This document shows positions 1 to 7,814 of a stretch of DNA of 26,086 bases, piece after piece. A model generated the notes under the pieces. It made no database searches and had not been told where the DNA came from. It worked only from the letters and a program-made list of their open reading frames with translations. The translations under genes were made by a program, and so were the position numbers. The stretch comes from CAYMLL01 sp964390645 (GTDB lineage: Bacteria > Planctomycetota > UBA8108): positions 1 to 26,086 of the forward strand of contig CAYMLL010000076.1 in assembly GCA_964390645.1 (NCBI GenBank), written 5' to 3'. Position 1 is the first letter of the stretch, and each line of letters opens with the position of its first letter.

Positions 1-1740
1 GCCAAGTTGGGGGGGGCCGGGGGGGTTCTGCACTACGAGGTCAACCCGGCGCGGGACGGCCGCGGGGGGCGTCACGGCCGTGAGCTCCCAGGAGCTGACG
101 ACATTCAATTCCTCCGACTGGACTCCGCCGAAGGACACCGTGGTTCGATCGCCGAGAGCGAATCCGCCGCCGACGATCGTCACGGTGTCGCCGCCCTCGG
201 TCGATCCGCGTGCCGGCGAGACGCCGGTCACCGCGAGGGTCGGGAATCCGTTCGTGTTGACCCAGGCGGGCGGCGTGCCGCCGTCGCCGAGAACCATCTC
301 GAAGCGGTCGGCAACGGCATCGCGTGCGACATCCCCCGAGCCCTCGTCAAGCGGCCACGATGCCAGCGCGCCCGGCTGCTCGTGCGTCGGCACGAACACC
401 CGCTGACGAATCTCGTCGGCCTCCAGAGCGTCTCGCGTCAGGCCGACGGATTCGATGTTGCCGAGGAGGCCGTTACCGCCGTCGAAGGACGCTCCGATCC
501 TCATGCGATCGACCTCGCTCATCTCGGCCAGGGCCGCATCCTGCCCGACGAGGTTGCCGTCGAGGTAGAGCTGTCGGCCCTTGCTCGAGAACGTGTAGGC
601 GACATGGTGCCATACGTCCTCACCGATGTCGGCGGCGCCGCCAACGTCCTGGAACGCGCCGTCGACCATGAGCCTCGCCCGGATATCACCGGTACGAACT
701 TCGATGCGGAAGAACTCGCCGGTGAACACGCTCTCGAGCGACAGCAAGGTCCGCCACGTGAAGCCCCCGAAGAAGCCTGCGGCACCGTTCGCGAACCAGA
801 GCTGAATCGTCCCTTCCTCGAGGAAGCCGTCGAGCCCGGAGCAGGTCGCCGCGTTGTCGCCGTCGAAGGCGAGCGCCGTCTGGCCGAAGCCGGTATAGCG
901 GTATCCGTCTCGCAACACGAAGGTGCCGCGCGAGTCCTCGATGGAAACGTCCACCGCTCCCGGGAGCTTGGCGGGCGGGACCTCGACGGTCAGGAAGCTC
1001 GACGCGACCGCGACGCTCGGGGACTCGACACCGTCGAAACGAACGACGGGCGTCTCCTTCACGTTGAACCCGATGCCGGCGATGTGGACCTCGTTGCCGC
1101 CCTCGGGCGGGCCGAAAGCGGGGACGACCTCGGTGACGACGAAGGGCGAGGCCTCCAGCTCGGCCGAGAACGAGAGATCGCTGCTCGTCAGGTTCACGTT
1201 GTGGACCTGCGCGGCGAGGACGTGTGTTCCGGGAGACAGCGTCAACCCGTCGACATCGATCACGAACTCCTCGTCGAATCCACCTGCGGTCGTCGTGATT
1301 TCGTGGTCCACGGCGGGCGTCTCGTCGAAGAGCGGGGGGTCGCCGACGAGTCCGCGTCGCGCGATCTCGGCCCCGTCGATGTACGCGACGAAGGAGTCGT
1401 CGTAACGAACACGAAGGAGGGCCGCGCTTCCGTCGAGGTTCTCCGGAACCACGAACTCGACACGCAGGAACACCGAGACGTAGTTCCCCTGCATGTCGTC
1501 GAGGATGGTCGCATCGTCGTCATCGCCGTAGCCGATCCCGGTCGGGCCGAACTCCCAGCCTGCGTCCTCGGCATCGAACTCCAGGTCTTTCCAGTCGATC
1601 GGTGGCTCCTGGGTTCCGCGGAAAAAGAGCCACTCATCGCCTTCGCTGACGAGTTGATTCTGGGCGCTGCAGAGCGAGGTGAGAAGAGACGTCAAACAGA
1701 GCGCGGTTAGACTGACAGCCGTGGAGATGTTGAGCTGCAT
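1..1740 (-). CDS. Secreted multidomain surface protein (Gal-binding-like module, TIG, LamG-like), 3' end off window
   Basis: The frame is open for 580 codons from the ATG at 1740 to the window edge, so the C-terminus is missing. It starts with a signal peptide (about residues 1-26, ending CSAQ). Next is a beta-sandwich module (about 30-195) with the hallmarks WLFFRG, GIGYGDDD and DDSFVAYIDG, the type often seen in planctomycete exported proteins. A TIG/IPT-like segment follows (about 197-280, VVPAFGPPEGGNEV). Then comes a LamG/concanavalin-like segment (about 285-450, with TIQLWF, WHHVAYTF and LYLDGNLVG), and a second TIG/IPT domain starts near 500 (VSPARGSTEGGDTV) and is cut by the edge. An AGGA ribosome site lies 8 bases before the ATG. 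The likely role is a secreted or surface-bound adhesion or carbohydrate-binding protein; no enzyme domain is visible in this part. The last few codons lie in G-rich sequence that may be an assembly artefact. Confidence 0.85.
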   Translation of the reverse strand, partial: MQLNISTAVSLTALCLTSLLTSLCSAQNQLVSEGDEWLFFRGTQEPPIDWKDLEFDAEDAGWEFGPTGIGYGDDDDATILDDMQGNYVSVFLRVEFVVPENLDGSAALLRVRYDDSFVAYIDGAEIARRGLVGDPPLFDETPAVDHEITTTAGGFDEEFVIDVDGLTLSPGTHVLAAQVHNVNLTSSDLSFSAELEASPFVVTEVVPAFGPPEGGNEVHIAGIGFNVKETPVVRFDGVESPSVAVASSFLTVEVPPAKLPGAVDVSIEDSRGTFVLRDGYRYTGFGQTALAFDGDNAATCSGLDGFLEEGTIQLWFANGAAGFFGGFTWRTLLSLESVFTGEFFRIEVRTGDIRARLMVDGAFQDVGGAADIGEDVWHHVAYTFSSKGRQLYLDGNLVGQDAALAEMSEVDRMRIGASFDGGNGLLGNIESVGLTRDALEADEIRQRVFVPTHEQPGALASWPLDEGSGDVARDAVADRFEMVLGDGGTPPAWVNTNGFPTLAVTGVSPARGSTEGGDTVTIVGGGFALGDRTTVSFGGVQSEELNVVSSWELTAVTPPAAVPRRVDLVVQNPPGPPQLG

Positions 1741-1872
1741 GGCGCGTCCTTCGTGCGAATCCTGTTGAAGAGAGCGACAGAGTAACGGACGACTAGATCG
1801 GCTGCGATCGAGGCGGTCGAGATGGGAGTTGTCGGTTTTCGTCGGCGCGGTCCGGTTCGCGAGATGGCCGGG

Positions 1873-3690
1873 TCAGTCCGGGCCGTGCTCGAGGAAACGA
1901 TTGGCGTCGCGGAGCACCTGTCGGCCGAGAGCGCGCCACTTGTCGACGTGGTAACGCAGTGCTTCGCGCAGATCGACTTGCTCCGCGATACTTGCGATGT
2001 CCAGCCCGGAGGTTCCGCTCATCCAGTCGGTGATCTCCTCGTACGTCGGTCCGAGCGGTCGATCGCGTAACCATTTTGCCAGGCGTTCCAGCGGTGCCTC
2101 CGAATCCGGGCTCGTCGATCGCCGTCGCCACTCGGCGACCAGGTACTCAGCCGCGAGGTAGCGCAGGAACGTCAACGGAGGTCCTCCGTGCACGTGCTGA
2201 TTCCCGTCGGTGTCACCCTGGCCCTCGCCCACTCCAGGCGTGTCCTGGTCGCCGGAGGGACCGCTCGACCGGATCGTCCGCCAGCGCGAGAGATTGACGC
2301 TCCGACGGCCGTGTCGAAGGGCGATCACGAGCTCGCGGATATCCCGTGTCGGCGGTGGCAGGTCGAAGCCTTCCGACTGCGCCCGAGCTTGCACGAGCCC
2401 GGCGATCATCTCGGCGATGCCGTCGCCGATCCAGCGGTTGTGCCGGTCGCGTCCGTAGAGGGAGCATCCCGCACCGAGCTCGGGGATCATCAGCAGCCCC
2501 TCGGCGTACTCGTGGGCGAGAATCCACAGGAGGACCGACGCGTGACGGTCGGCGATTCGCCCCTTGATGCTCGGGACGCCGATCGAGAGCCCTCGTCCGA
2601 GTGGTCTGACGAGTGACATCACGCAGCCGCGATAGCGACCGAGCGGGTAGACGATCGTGTAGGTCTCCGGTGTGTGCTCGAGCCCGAAGGACTCGCGAAG
2701 CTGGTCGGCGACGAGCGTCGCGAGCTCGAACGCCCGGCGAGAGTCGATGACGTCCTCGTCCGGTATGACGGGAGTGACCGTTCCCTCGTTGTCGCACATG
2801 CGTGCGACGAGGGGAGTCTCCGGCACTTTCTCCGGGTAGTCGATCCAGCCGGTTGGCGTCAGGCGGCAGGGGGCGATCCTCGGCCCCGGATACGACGCGG
2901 TGAGGATCACACGGCTGCGGTTTTCCGGCGTCTGAGGCCCGTGGCGGAGCGCTTTGATGTAGCCGAAGGGCCGGAGCTCGCTGTCGTCGTCGTCCGAAGA
3001 CGTCGTCGTCGGAGGCTCGCGCAGTGATACGCCCAGAGTTCGCAGGTCGGCGTCGAGCTGACGCACGACCTGGCGTTGCGGACCGTCGAGCGAGAAGGGG
3101 CTCAGGCTCGCCAGACGGACCCGGGACCGTTTCGCGACTCCGAGGCCGAGGAAGGTCGAGAGCGGCACGAGCGCGTCGGCAGTGACGAAGAAGAGGCTCG
3201 CGTTGCGTGCCGTGGCCACGTCGATCTCGCAGGAGCGCCGCACCCGGTCCAGGGTGATCTCCAGTCGGTCCCCGGTGAGCACCCTCGGACCGTAGAAGAC
3301 CGGGGAGACCTTGCGCAAGCGCAGCTTGATGTGGGGATCGAGTTGTCCGTGTGCGTCGTCGCGGCCGATGCGGAAGTCGACGCTCACCGCGAGATCGCGC
3401 AGAGGCTCGAGTGGCCTCGACACGCCGCCGTCGAGCCAGCTCTTGTAGACGTGCATCGTGCCTTGAAGACGGACCGAATCGAGCTGTCCGTCAGCGTCGT
3501 GAGTACGGGTCAACGTCAAGGGGGACTCGCGAGTGTCGCGCTCGACCCAGGTTCTCTCGTCGACGCTGACCTCGCGAAGGAGACAGCCCGTGGTGACGAA
3601 GAGGACCGTGAGGCATGCAAACTCGCCTGCGGTCCTGAGGCGGACGCGAGCCTGACGGTGGTGTTCGGGGGCGACGATCGGGTCTCTCAT
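1873..3690 (-). CDS. Lipoprotein with degenerate gluzincin-like (HEYAE) site
   Basis: 605 aa. A basic N-region of about 25 residues, a hydrophobic stretch and a lipobox-like TTGC (Cys36) indicate a lipid-anchored envelope protein. Residues about 50-300 are predicted-beta rich and unrecognised. The C-terminal half contains LAHEYAEG (391-398) and, 22 residues further on, WIGDGIAEMIAG (420-431). This spacing and the W..GIAE pattern resemble gluzincin peptidases (HExxH then W.xEGxAxY). However, the second zinc His is replaced by Glu (E397) and the distal Glu by Asp (D423), so a normal zinc site is not present. The ATG overlaps the stop of the upstream lipoprotein gene as ATGA, so the two are probably translated together. 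There is no confident family assignment. It could be an inactive peptidase-like protein or a family with altered metal ligands. Confidence 0.85.
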   Translation of the reverse strand: MRDPIVAPEHHRQARVRLRTAGEFACLTVLFVTTGCLLREVSVDERTWVERDTRESPLTLTRTHDADGQLDSVRLQGTMHVYKSWLDGGVSRPLEPLRDLAVSVDFRIGRDDAHGQLDPHIKLRLRKVSPVFYGPRVLTGDRLEITLDRVRRSCEIDVATARNASLFFVTADALVPLSTFLGLGVAKRSRVRLASLSPFSLDGPQRQVVRQLDADLRTLGVSLREPPTTTSSDDDDSELRPFGYIKALRHGPQTPENRSRVILTASYPGPRIAPCRLTPTGWIDYPEKVPETPLVARMCDNEGTVTPVIPDEDVIDSRRAFELATLVADQLRESFGLEHTPETYTIVYPLGRYRGCVMSLVRPLGRGLSIGVPSIKGRIADRHASVLLWILAHEYAEGLLMIPELGAGCSLYGRDRHNRWIGDGIAEMIAGLVQARAQSEGFDLPPPTRDIRELVIALRHGRRSVNLSRWRTIRSSGPSGDQDTPGVGEGQGDTDGNQHVHGGPPLTFLRYLAAEYLVAEWRRRSTSPDSEAPLERLAKWLRDRPLGPTYEEITDWMSGTSGLDIASIAEQVDLREALRYHVDKWRALGRQVLRDANRFLEHGPD

Positions 3691-4727
3691 TCGTCGGTTG
3701 ACGGGTCGAGGACGATCTCCAGCTTCGTGGTTCCGCGGACGGTGATCGGGGTGTCGCGGGCCTTCCGGTCGTCGGGGGATTCGACACTGCTCTTGCCGGA
3801 GAGGTCCTGGTGGACTGTCTTGGCGATCGTCAATCCGGTCTTCTCATCGACTGTCAACATACCCGTCTGGCGTCCCGAGAGGACCAGCTTCGCGTCGGGA
3901 CCCGACAGGACGGGATCGGCTTCGTCGTTGGGCTCGACATCGGTCTTCACCGAGATGATCGTCTTGCCGCCGGATCGACGTACGACCTCGTAGGTCTGTA
4001 CGAGAACCGCCGGCATGACGCTCCCGATCACGATGCGGTTCATCCACACGTCACCGGTGCCGACCTCTCTCGGCGGGAAGATCGGCGTCGCGATCTGCTC
4101 CATGTCCTCGATTCCGGCGGCGTCGAAATACGAACGGACCAGCTCGCGGTAGAGCTTCCGTGTAGGGCCGGGGTCGGCCGGGTTGGTCTCGAACATCTCG
4201 TCGAGGAGCCGGTCGACTCCCTCGAGCTTGACGATCGATCCATCGGTCGCGACGTGCTTCGTGTAGTGCCGACCTGCAAGCGACGCGAAGGGGGTCGGAG
4301 GAGGCGGCCCCTCGGGCGGATTGTCCGAGTCGTAGACCCTCTTACCCTGTGCGGTGACCTCGTTGAGCTTCACGCGGAGGAACTCCACGTCGATGATCGT
4401 GACGCCGTCGGATTCGACGCTCTCCACGGTCTGTCGCTTGTGCAGTACGACCGTTTGATGCACGGTGAGCTCGCGATTGTCGACCGTCTTCGTGACCGTC
4501 TGTTGCGTGGTGCTTTGAAGAACGAAGGTCTGTCCTTCCTCGAGGCGCAGGGCCAGCAGCGTCTTTCCGGTCGTCCCGACCTTCTCGTCTCCACGTGGCT
4601 CACGTCGCGAGCTCGCGGCGCCCGTGGTCCGGGGGAGGCTGCTGTCGCCGACGGAGTCCGTCGGGGGCGAGTCCCCGCAGCCGAGAGCGGCTACCAGGAG
4701 AGGAAGCACGATGCCGTCTCGTCTCAT
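3687..4727 (-). CDS. Lipoprotein, DUF6263-like
   Basis: 346 aa starting at the ATG at 4727, preceded by a good ribosome site (CCGGAGG). The frame stays open upstream to 4853, but the start at 4727 gives a clean lipoprotein signal, RRDGIVLPLLVAALGC with Cys17 as the acylated residue, so it is preferred. After a low-complexity linker (20-50) the chain is a repeating beta-rich fold: EEGQTFVLQSTTQQTVTKTV, a TVESVESDGVTIIDVEF strand pair, and a C-terminal KLEIVLDP strand. This resembles DUF6263-type exported proteins, which begin with a (K/E)(K/E)GQ.. strand followed by 'square of variable' statements. No catalytic motif is visible. Its stop overlaps the start of the next lipoprotein by 4 bases, so the pair probably forms one operon and may act together in the envelope. 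Confidence 0.85.
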   Translation of the reverse strand: MRRDGIVLPLLVAALGCGDSPPTDSVGDSSLPRTTGAASSRREPRGDEKVGTTGKTLLALRLEEGQTFVLQSTTQQTVTKTVDNRELTVHQTVVLHKRQTVESVESDGVTIIDVEFLRVKLNEVTAQGKRVYDSDNPPEGPPPPTPFASLAGRHYTKHVATDGSIVKLEGVDRLLDEMFETNPADPGPTRKLYRELVRSYFDAAGIEDMEQIATPIFPPREVGTGDVWMNRIVIGSVMPAVLVQTYEVVRRSGGKTIISVKTDVEPNDEADPVLSGPDAKLVLSGRQTGMLTVDEKTGLTIAKTVHQDLSGKSSVESPDDRKARDTPITVRGTTKLEIVLDPSTDE

Positions 4728-4758
4728 CCGACCTCCGGAAAGTGCATTGCCGTCGAGG

Positions 4759-4764
4759 ATTCTA
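4759..4764 (-). promoter_or_regulatory. Candidate -10 box for the lipoprotein operon
   Basis: On the minus strand this reads TAGAAT, a good sigma-70 -10 hexamer. It lies about 30 bases before the lipoprotein start codon at 4727, leaving room for the GGAGG ribosome site. No convincing -35 hexamer is seen at the usual spacing. Confidence 0.3.
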
Positions 4765-5051
4765 CCTGAGGAACCGCGCCGTGGGGCGGAATCTCTCGAC
4801 GACGCCCTGGCTCTCAGGCATCTCGAGGACTTCGTCGAGCTGATCTCGGACAACGGGCGTGAGTACGATCTCGCGGAAGTTCACGTCACCGGGAGAGCCT
4901 CCTGCGTGGGTGGCACTATCGCCGACTCGAACCGACGCGACCGCGGCTTGATCGTCGTCGGTATCCGGCGTCCCGACGGCGAGGTCCTGATGCCGTCGCC
5001 GGCGGAGGCGATCTCTTCGGGAGACTGCCTCATCGCGCTCGGGCCGAGCGC

Positions 5052-5139
5052 GGTGACCGAGGAGCCGATTCNNNNNNNNNNGTTGGGGTACCGGCCCCCC
5101 GCGCGGGGGGGCCGCGGGGGGTGACCGAGGAGCCGATTC
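5052..5139. repeat. Scaffold gap (Ns 5072-5081) with duplicated 20-base flank and G/C-rich filler
   Basis: The same 20 bases (ggtgaccgaggagccgattc) occur at 5052-5071 and again at 5120-5139. Between them are ten Ns and about 38 bases of G/C homopolymer-rich sequence (5082-5119). The reading frame of the TrkA-C domain joins perfectly if one copy and the filler are removed. This is the signature of an overlapping contig end that was not merged, so it is an assembly artefact and not biology. Confidence 0.85.
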
Positions 5140-5170
5140 GCGAATCGTGAGGGGAGGGACGAGACTCGAA

Positions 5171-5310
5171 GCGGTGGCTTCAAGCGGCGCTAGACGAACG
5201 CAGGGGGCAGATCGCGCCGGATGACTGGCGACGTTTCGACGTGGCTATTTCGAGCAGCGGTAGACGAACGCAGGGGGTAGATTGCGCCAGATGATCGGCG
5301 ACGTCTCGAC
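5171..5310 (-). repeat. 70-bp tandem duplicate; relic 3' end of a second methyltransferase gene
   Basis: Copy A (5171-5240) and copy B (5241-5310) are offset by exactly 70 bases, and about 85% of the last 60 positions match. Copy B is the 3' end of the intact methyltransferase gene. Copy A lies just past its stop and encodes on the minus strand VETSPVIRRDLPPAFV followed by TAG, against VETSPIIWRNLPPAFV in the intact gene. Several differences are synonymous or conservative (GAG/GAA, CCG/CCA, CTA/CTG, I/V, N/D), which suggests copy A diverged as coding sequence. The two copies are in different frames. Confidence 0.8.
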
Positions 5311-5823
5311 GCTCTGGAAGTTCGCCTCGAGGAGGTGGCGAAAGCGGCGCGCAGCGGGAAACCACATCGAGTGAATGTAGGCGAAGGTCGCGAAGCGTCC
5401 ACCCTCGGGAAGAGATCGTACCACCGACTTCATGATGGACTCCTGCAGCTCGGCACGGAAGGCGGCCCACGGAAGGCCGCAGATGACGCTGTCGGCGTGC
5501 TTCAGGGCGAAGCGCTCGAGATGGACATCGAGCTTCTCGGCGGAGCCGACGACGATGTCGAGCCCCGGGTGCTTCTGCGTCAAACGGCGGGCGAAGTCCT
5601 CGTTGAGCTCGATCGCGAGATAGTGTCCCTGCGGCCTCATCTCGTCGAGAATGGTGCTCGTGAAGGCCCCGGTTCCGGGTCCGAGCTCGACGACCACGTT
5701 CGCCTCGTGGATCCCCATCTGCCGGGTCATCGCCGTCGCTAGTCTTCGCGAGCTCGGCGCCACGGCGCCGATCGACACCGGGTTTCGAAGGAATGCGGTG
5801 AGGAACTTCAAATTCTCCGACAT
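5245..5823 (-). CDS. SAM-dependent methyltransferase, phospholipid N-methyltransferase (PmtA)-like
   Basis: 192 aa from the ATG at 5823. The frame extends upstream to 6000, but that would overlap the neighbouring dockerin gene, and the N-terminus MSENLKFLTAFLRNP is what this family has, so 5823 is preferred; an ATG at 5883 is the alternative. Motif I is VVELGPGTGAF (43-53), the acidic residue after strand 2 is in AIELN (70-73), and motif IV is CGLPWA (115-120). The family-typical ending WRNLPPAFVYR is present (179-189). Proteins of this kind belong to the rRNA-adenine-methylase-like fold and include the enzymes that methylate phosphatidylethanolamine to phosphatidylcholine precursors; that substrate is inferred from family resemblance. 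A degraded duplicate of its 3' end lies immediately downstream. Confidence 0.85.
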   Translation of the reverse strand: MSENLKFLTAFLRNPVSIGAVAPSSRRLATAMTRQMGIHEANVVVELGPGTGAFTSTILDEMRPQGHYLAIELNEDFARRLTQKHPGLDIVVGSAEKLDVHLERFALKHADSVICGLPWAAFRAELQESIMKSVVRSLPEGGRFATFAYIHSMWFPAARRFRHLLEANFQSVETSPIIWRNLPPAFVYRCSK

Positions 5824-5902
5824 CGGGAATTCCGGGGAGTTCTCGGGGTCGAACAGGGCAGCACAGCATACTCCGGCTTTCATGCTCGCAAAGCGGAATC
5901 GG

Positions 5903-7732
5903 TCAGGCGTCGCAGGACCGATAATCACATGGGGCGAGCTCGTCGAGAGTCGGGTCGGTGCCGCAGTCGGCGGGGCCGGGGGCCGAGGGTGGAGCCCCAC
6001 CGAGAAACAGGAAGGTCAGCGCGTACACGGCGTCCGTGAGGTTCGTTTCACCGTTGTCGTCGGCGTCGGCGGCGTCCAGGCATCCGGGAGGTCGCGTGTT
6101 GCCGAGGAAGAGCCAGTTGAGCGTGTTGATCGAGTCGGTGACGTTCACGTCGCCGCTGTCGTCGGAGTCGCCGCGTCGGAAGTTGCCGGTCGGCGCGTCA
6201 CCAAAAACCTCCACGGCGACCGTCGTCGTGGCGAGGTGGTCCCCGGTGCCGCCATCGTCGACCTCGAGCTCGATCTCGTGAATGCCCGGAAAGCCGAACT
6301 GTGCTTGCGTGACGACCGCTTCGGGGGAGGTGAAGACCACTTCGCCGGGTCCGGAGATTCGCCTCCAGCGAAAGGAGAGCTCCTGCTCGCAGCCTTCGCC
6401 GCCGGAGTCGGAGTCCGAGCCGTCGAGAACGACGAACGCGAACCCGTCGTCCAGCTGAAGTTCCGGCGGCTCCGGTGTCGTTCGGATCACCGCGAAGGGT
6501 GGCGCGTTGACATCGAAGTCGTCGCTGACGAGAACCAGCACGGACGCCTCCGCAGTACTCTCCCCGTCGTCCACGGTGAGCCCGATCTCGAACTCGCCCG
6601 GTTGGGCGAACATCACGTGAGTGTCGCGATATTCCACGGTCGCCTCCGGAATCGACGCGCCCATGTCGCCACCGAGGATCGACCACCGGTAGCCGAGAGG
6701 CTGAAATCCGCCGTCGCCATCGTGGGAGTTGCGTCCACGCAGCAGTACCACTGCACGTCCACAGAAGGTCTGTAGCTCGATCGGGTCCTCGAGGAGGACG
6801 AAGATTCCCGGATCGACCGCGTCGATGCGTGCTTCGGGAGGGTTGTTGTCTGCCGTCGTCTCGCGGAGCTCGATCGACTCGAAGAGGTCACGGCACATCG
6901 AGAGTTCGTCGGCGTTGGCACAAGGCTCTTCGGTCCCGAGCTCGGGGATGGCCTCGATGCTGGCCTCCACGAAGCTGCGGAGGGTTGTGGCCACGTCGAC
7001 GGAGCCGGTGTCCGGTAGCGTGTAGATGCCGCTCTGCGCCGAGAAGAGCTCGAGAACGAACGGGACGGTGAAGAAGGGTTCGGACACTTCGCTCGGCTCC
7101 AGACCCGGAAAGCGCGGGGGGGTCGTCTGGAAGTTCTCGGTCGCGTAGCGATACTCCAGGACAAGTCCGTCGCCGTCCTCGTCCTCGAACATGCGTCCTG
7201 TGAAGAGATGGCCTCCGGAGTGCTCGGAATCAGTCGGGCTGTAGAAGATCGCGGTCTCGACGCTTTCGGTCACGTCGGTGACGACGATGTGAAAGTCGAC
7301 GCCGTCATCGTCGACCTGGGTGACCCGGATCTCCGCGTTGACCGTGAAGAACTCGCCGCCCCCGACGGGCAAGCCCCGGGGGAGGAGCGCGGCGGCGCCG
7401 CCGCCACCGATGACGTCGCCCTCCCGGAGCCTCGAGAGGTCGACGGTGCCGGTGTCGATCTCGACACGGTGGTAGCCGATCCCCGGCTGTTGCGAGACCC
7501 AGAGGATGACCTGACGAAAGCCGCTGGCCGCGCCGCGCACGGGATGGGTGAAAATCGACTCGACGCAGTCGCACCACGGCTCGTCCTGATCGGCGAAGCA
7601 AGCGTCCGGCGGCGAGAACAGGTTGGTGTTGTTGTCGTTCAGGACAAGGCAATCGGCGTTCTGCGCGCTCGCGACCGGTAGCGAGAGGGCAGCGCTGATC
7701 ATCCAGCCCAGCGCGACGCGCGGGGAATACAT
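5903..7732 (-). CDS. Secreted protein with two PKD-like domains and C-terminal dockerin-type repeat
   Basis: 609 aa with a signal peptide (1-23, ending VASAQ) and a strong ribosome site (CGGAGG, 8 bases before the ATG). The N-terminal 24-295 region is Cys-containing and unrecognised. PKD/Ig-like domains occupy about 298-403 (PPEARIDAV, RNSHDGDGG, YRWSILGG, PGEFEIGLTVDDGES) and 411-510 (LDGSDSDSGG, SFRWRRISGPG, PGIHEIELEVDDGG). The tail is a dockerin-type module with two EF-hand-like loops: D522-x-D524-x-S526-x-D528...D533 and D556-x-D558-x-N560-x-E562...D567, each followed by a hydrophobic helix ending in LFLG. Such tails are common on exported planctomycete proteins, where their partner is unknown. 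This is probably an extracellular or surface protein. The neighbour upstream carries the same tail, and the two may be co-transcribed. Confidence 0.9.
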   Translation of the reverse strand: MYSPRVALGWMISAALSLPVASAQNADCLVLNDNNTNLFSPPDACFADQDEPWCDCVESIFTHPVRGAASGFRQVILWVSQQPGIGYHRVEIDTGTVDLSRLREGDVIGGGGAAALLPRGLPVGGGEFFTVNAEIRVTQVDDDGVDFHIVVTDVTESVETAIFYSPTDSEHSGGHLFTGRMFEDEDGDGLVLEYRYATENFQTTPPRFPGLEPSEVSEPFFTVPFVLELFSAQSGIYTLPDTGSVDVATTLRSFVEASIEAIPELGTEEPCANADELSMCRDLFESIELRETTADNNPPEARIDAVDPGIFVLLEDPIELQTFCGRAVVLLRGRNSHDGDGGFQPLGYRWSILGGDMGASIPEATVEYRDTHVMFAQPGEFEIGLTVDDGESTAEASVLVLVSDDFDVNAPPFAVIRTTPEPPELQLDDGFAFVVLDGSDSDSGGEGCEQELSFRWRRISGPGEVVFTSPEAVVTQAQFGFPGIHEIELEVDDGGTGDHLATTTVAVEVFGDAPTGNFRRGDSDDSGDVNVTDSINTLNWLFLGNTRPPGCLDAADADDNGETNLTDAVYALTFLFLGGAPPSAPGPADCGTDPTLDELAPCDYRSCDA

Positions 7733-7764
7733 GCGGCAACCTCCGGATCAAGGACCTCCAGCAA

Positions 7765-7792
7765 GGTCTATTTTCTGCCCTGGCGCCGTCAA
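7765..7792 (-). promoter_or_regulatory. Candidate sigma-70 promoter for the PKD-dockerin gene
   Basis: On the minus strand TTGACG (7792-7787) is followed after 16 bases by TAGACC (7770-7765), within an A-rich patch (GAAAATAG). It sits 33-60 bases before the start codon at 7732, in the 82-bp spacer between the two dockerin genes. The -35 is good and the -10 weak. Confidence 0.35.
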
Positions 7793-7814
7793 AGGGAACC
7801 GAAAACGCTCGCTC

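Larger units (their letters stand above)
4711..5150 (+). pseudogene. TrkA-C (RCK_C) domain protein, N-terminally truncated and interrupted by assembly gap
   Basis: If the Ns and the duplicated junction are removed, the frame runs from about 4711 through TVEEPI-like codons to VTEEPIRES and a TGA at 5148-5150. Residues about 45-115 match a TrkA-C regulatory domain of potassium channels and Ktr/Trk systems: YDLAEVHVTGRASCVGGTI, then LIVVGIRRPDGEVL, PSPAEAISSGDCLIALG. The segment LEDFVELI just before it corresponds to the linker that normally follows the Rossmann TrkA-N domain, but no TrkA-N or pore domain lies upstream in any frame. The sequence upstream is instead the start of a divergent lipoprotein gene, which the 4711 start overlaps by 17 bases. 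It may be a decayed K+ channel tail or a stand-alone TrkA-C protein with a later start. The exact start is uncertain. Confidence 0.55.

Noticed and set aside
7..1710. A 567-codon open frame on the plus strand opposite the LamG/TIG protein
   Set aside because: Its composition is Arg/Glu/Asp/Gly-rich with no domain motifs, and the minus strand carries recognisable domains in the same bases. Long antisense frames are expected at this GC content.
3076..3993. A 305-codon plus-strand frame across two lipoprotein genes
   Set aside because: It is antisense to the lipoprotein signal and body of real genes and has no start signal or motifs.
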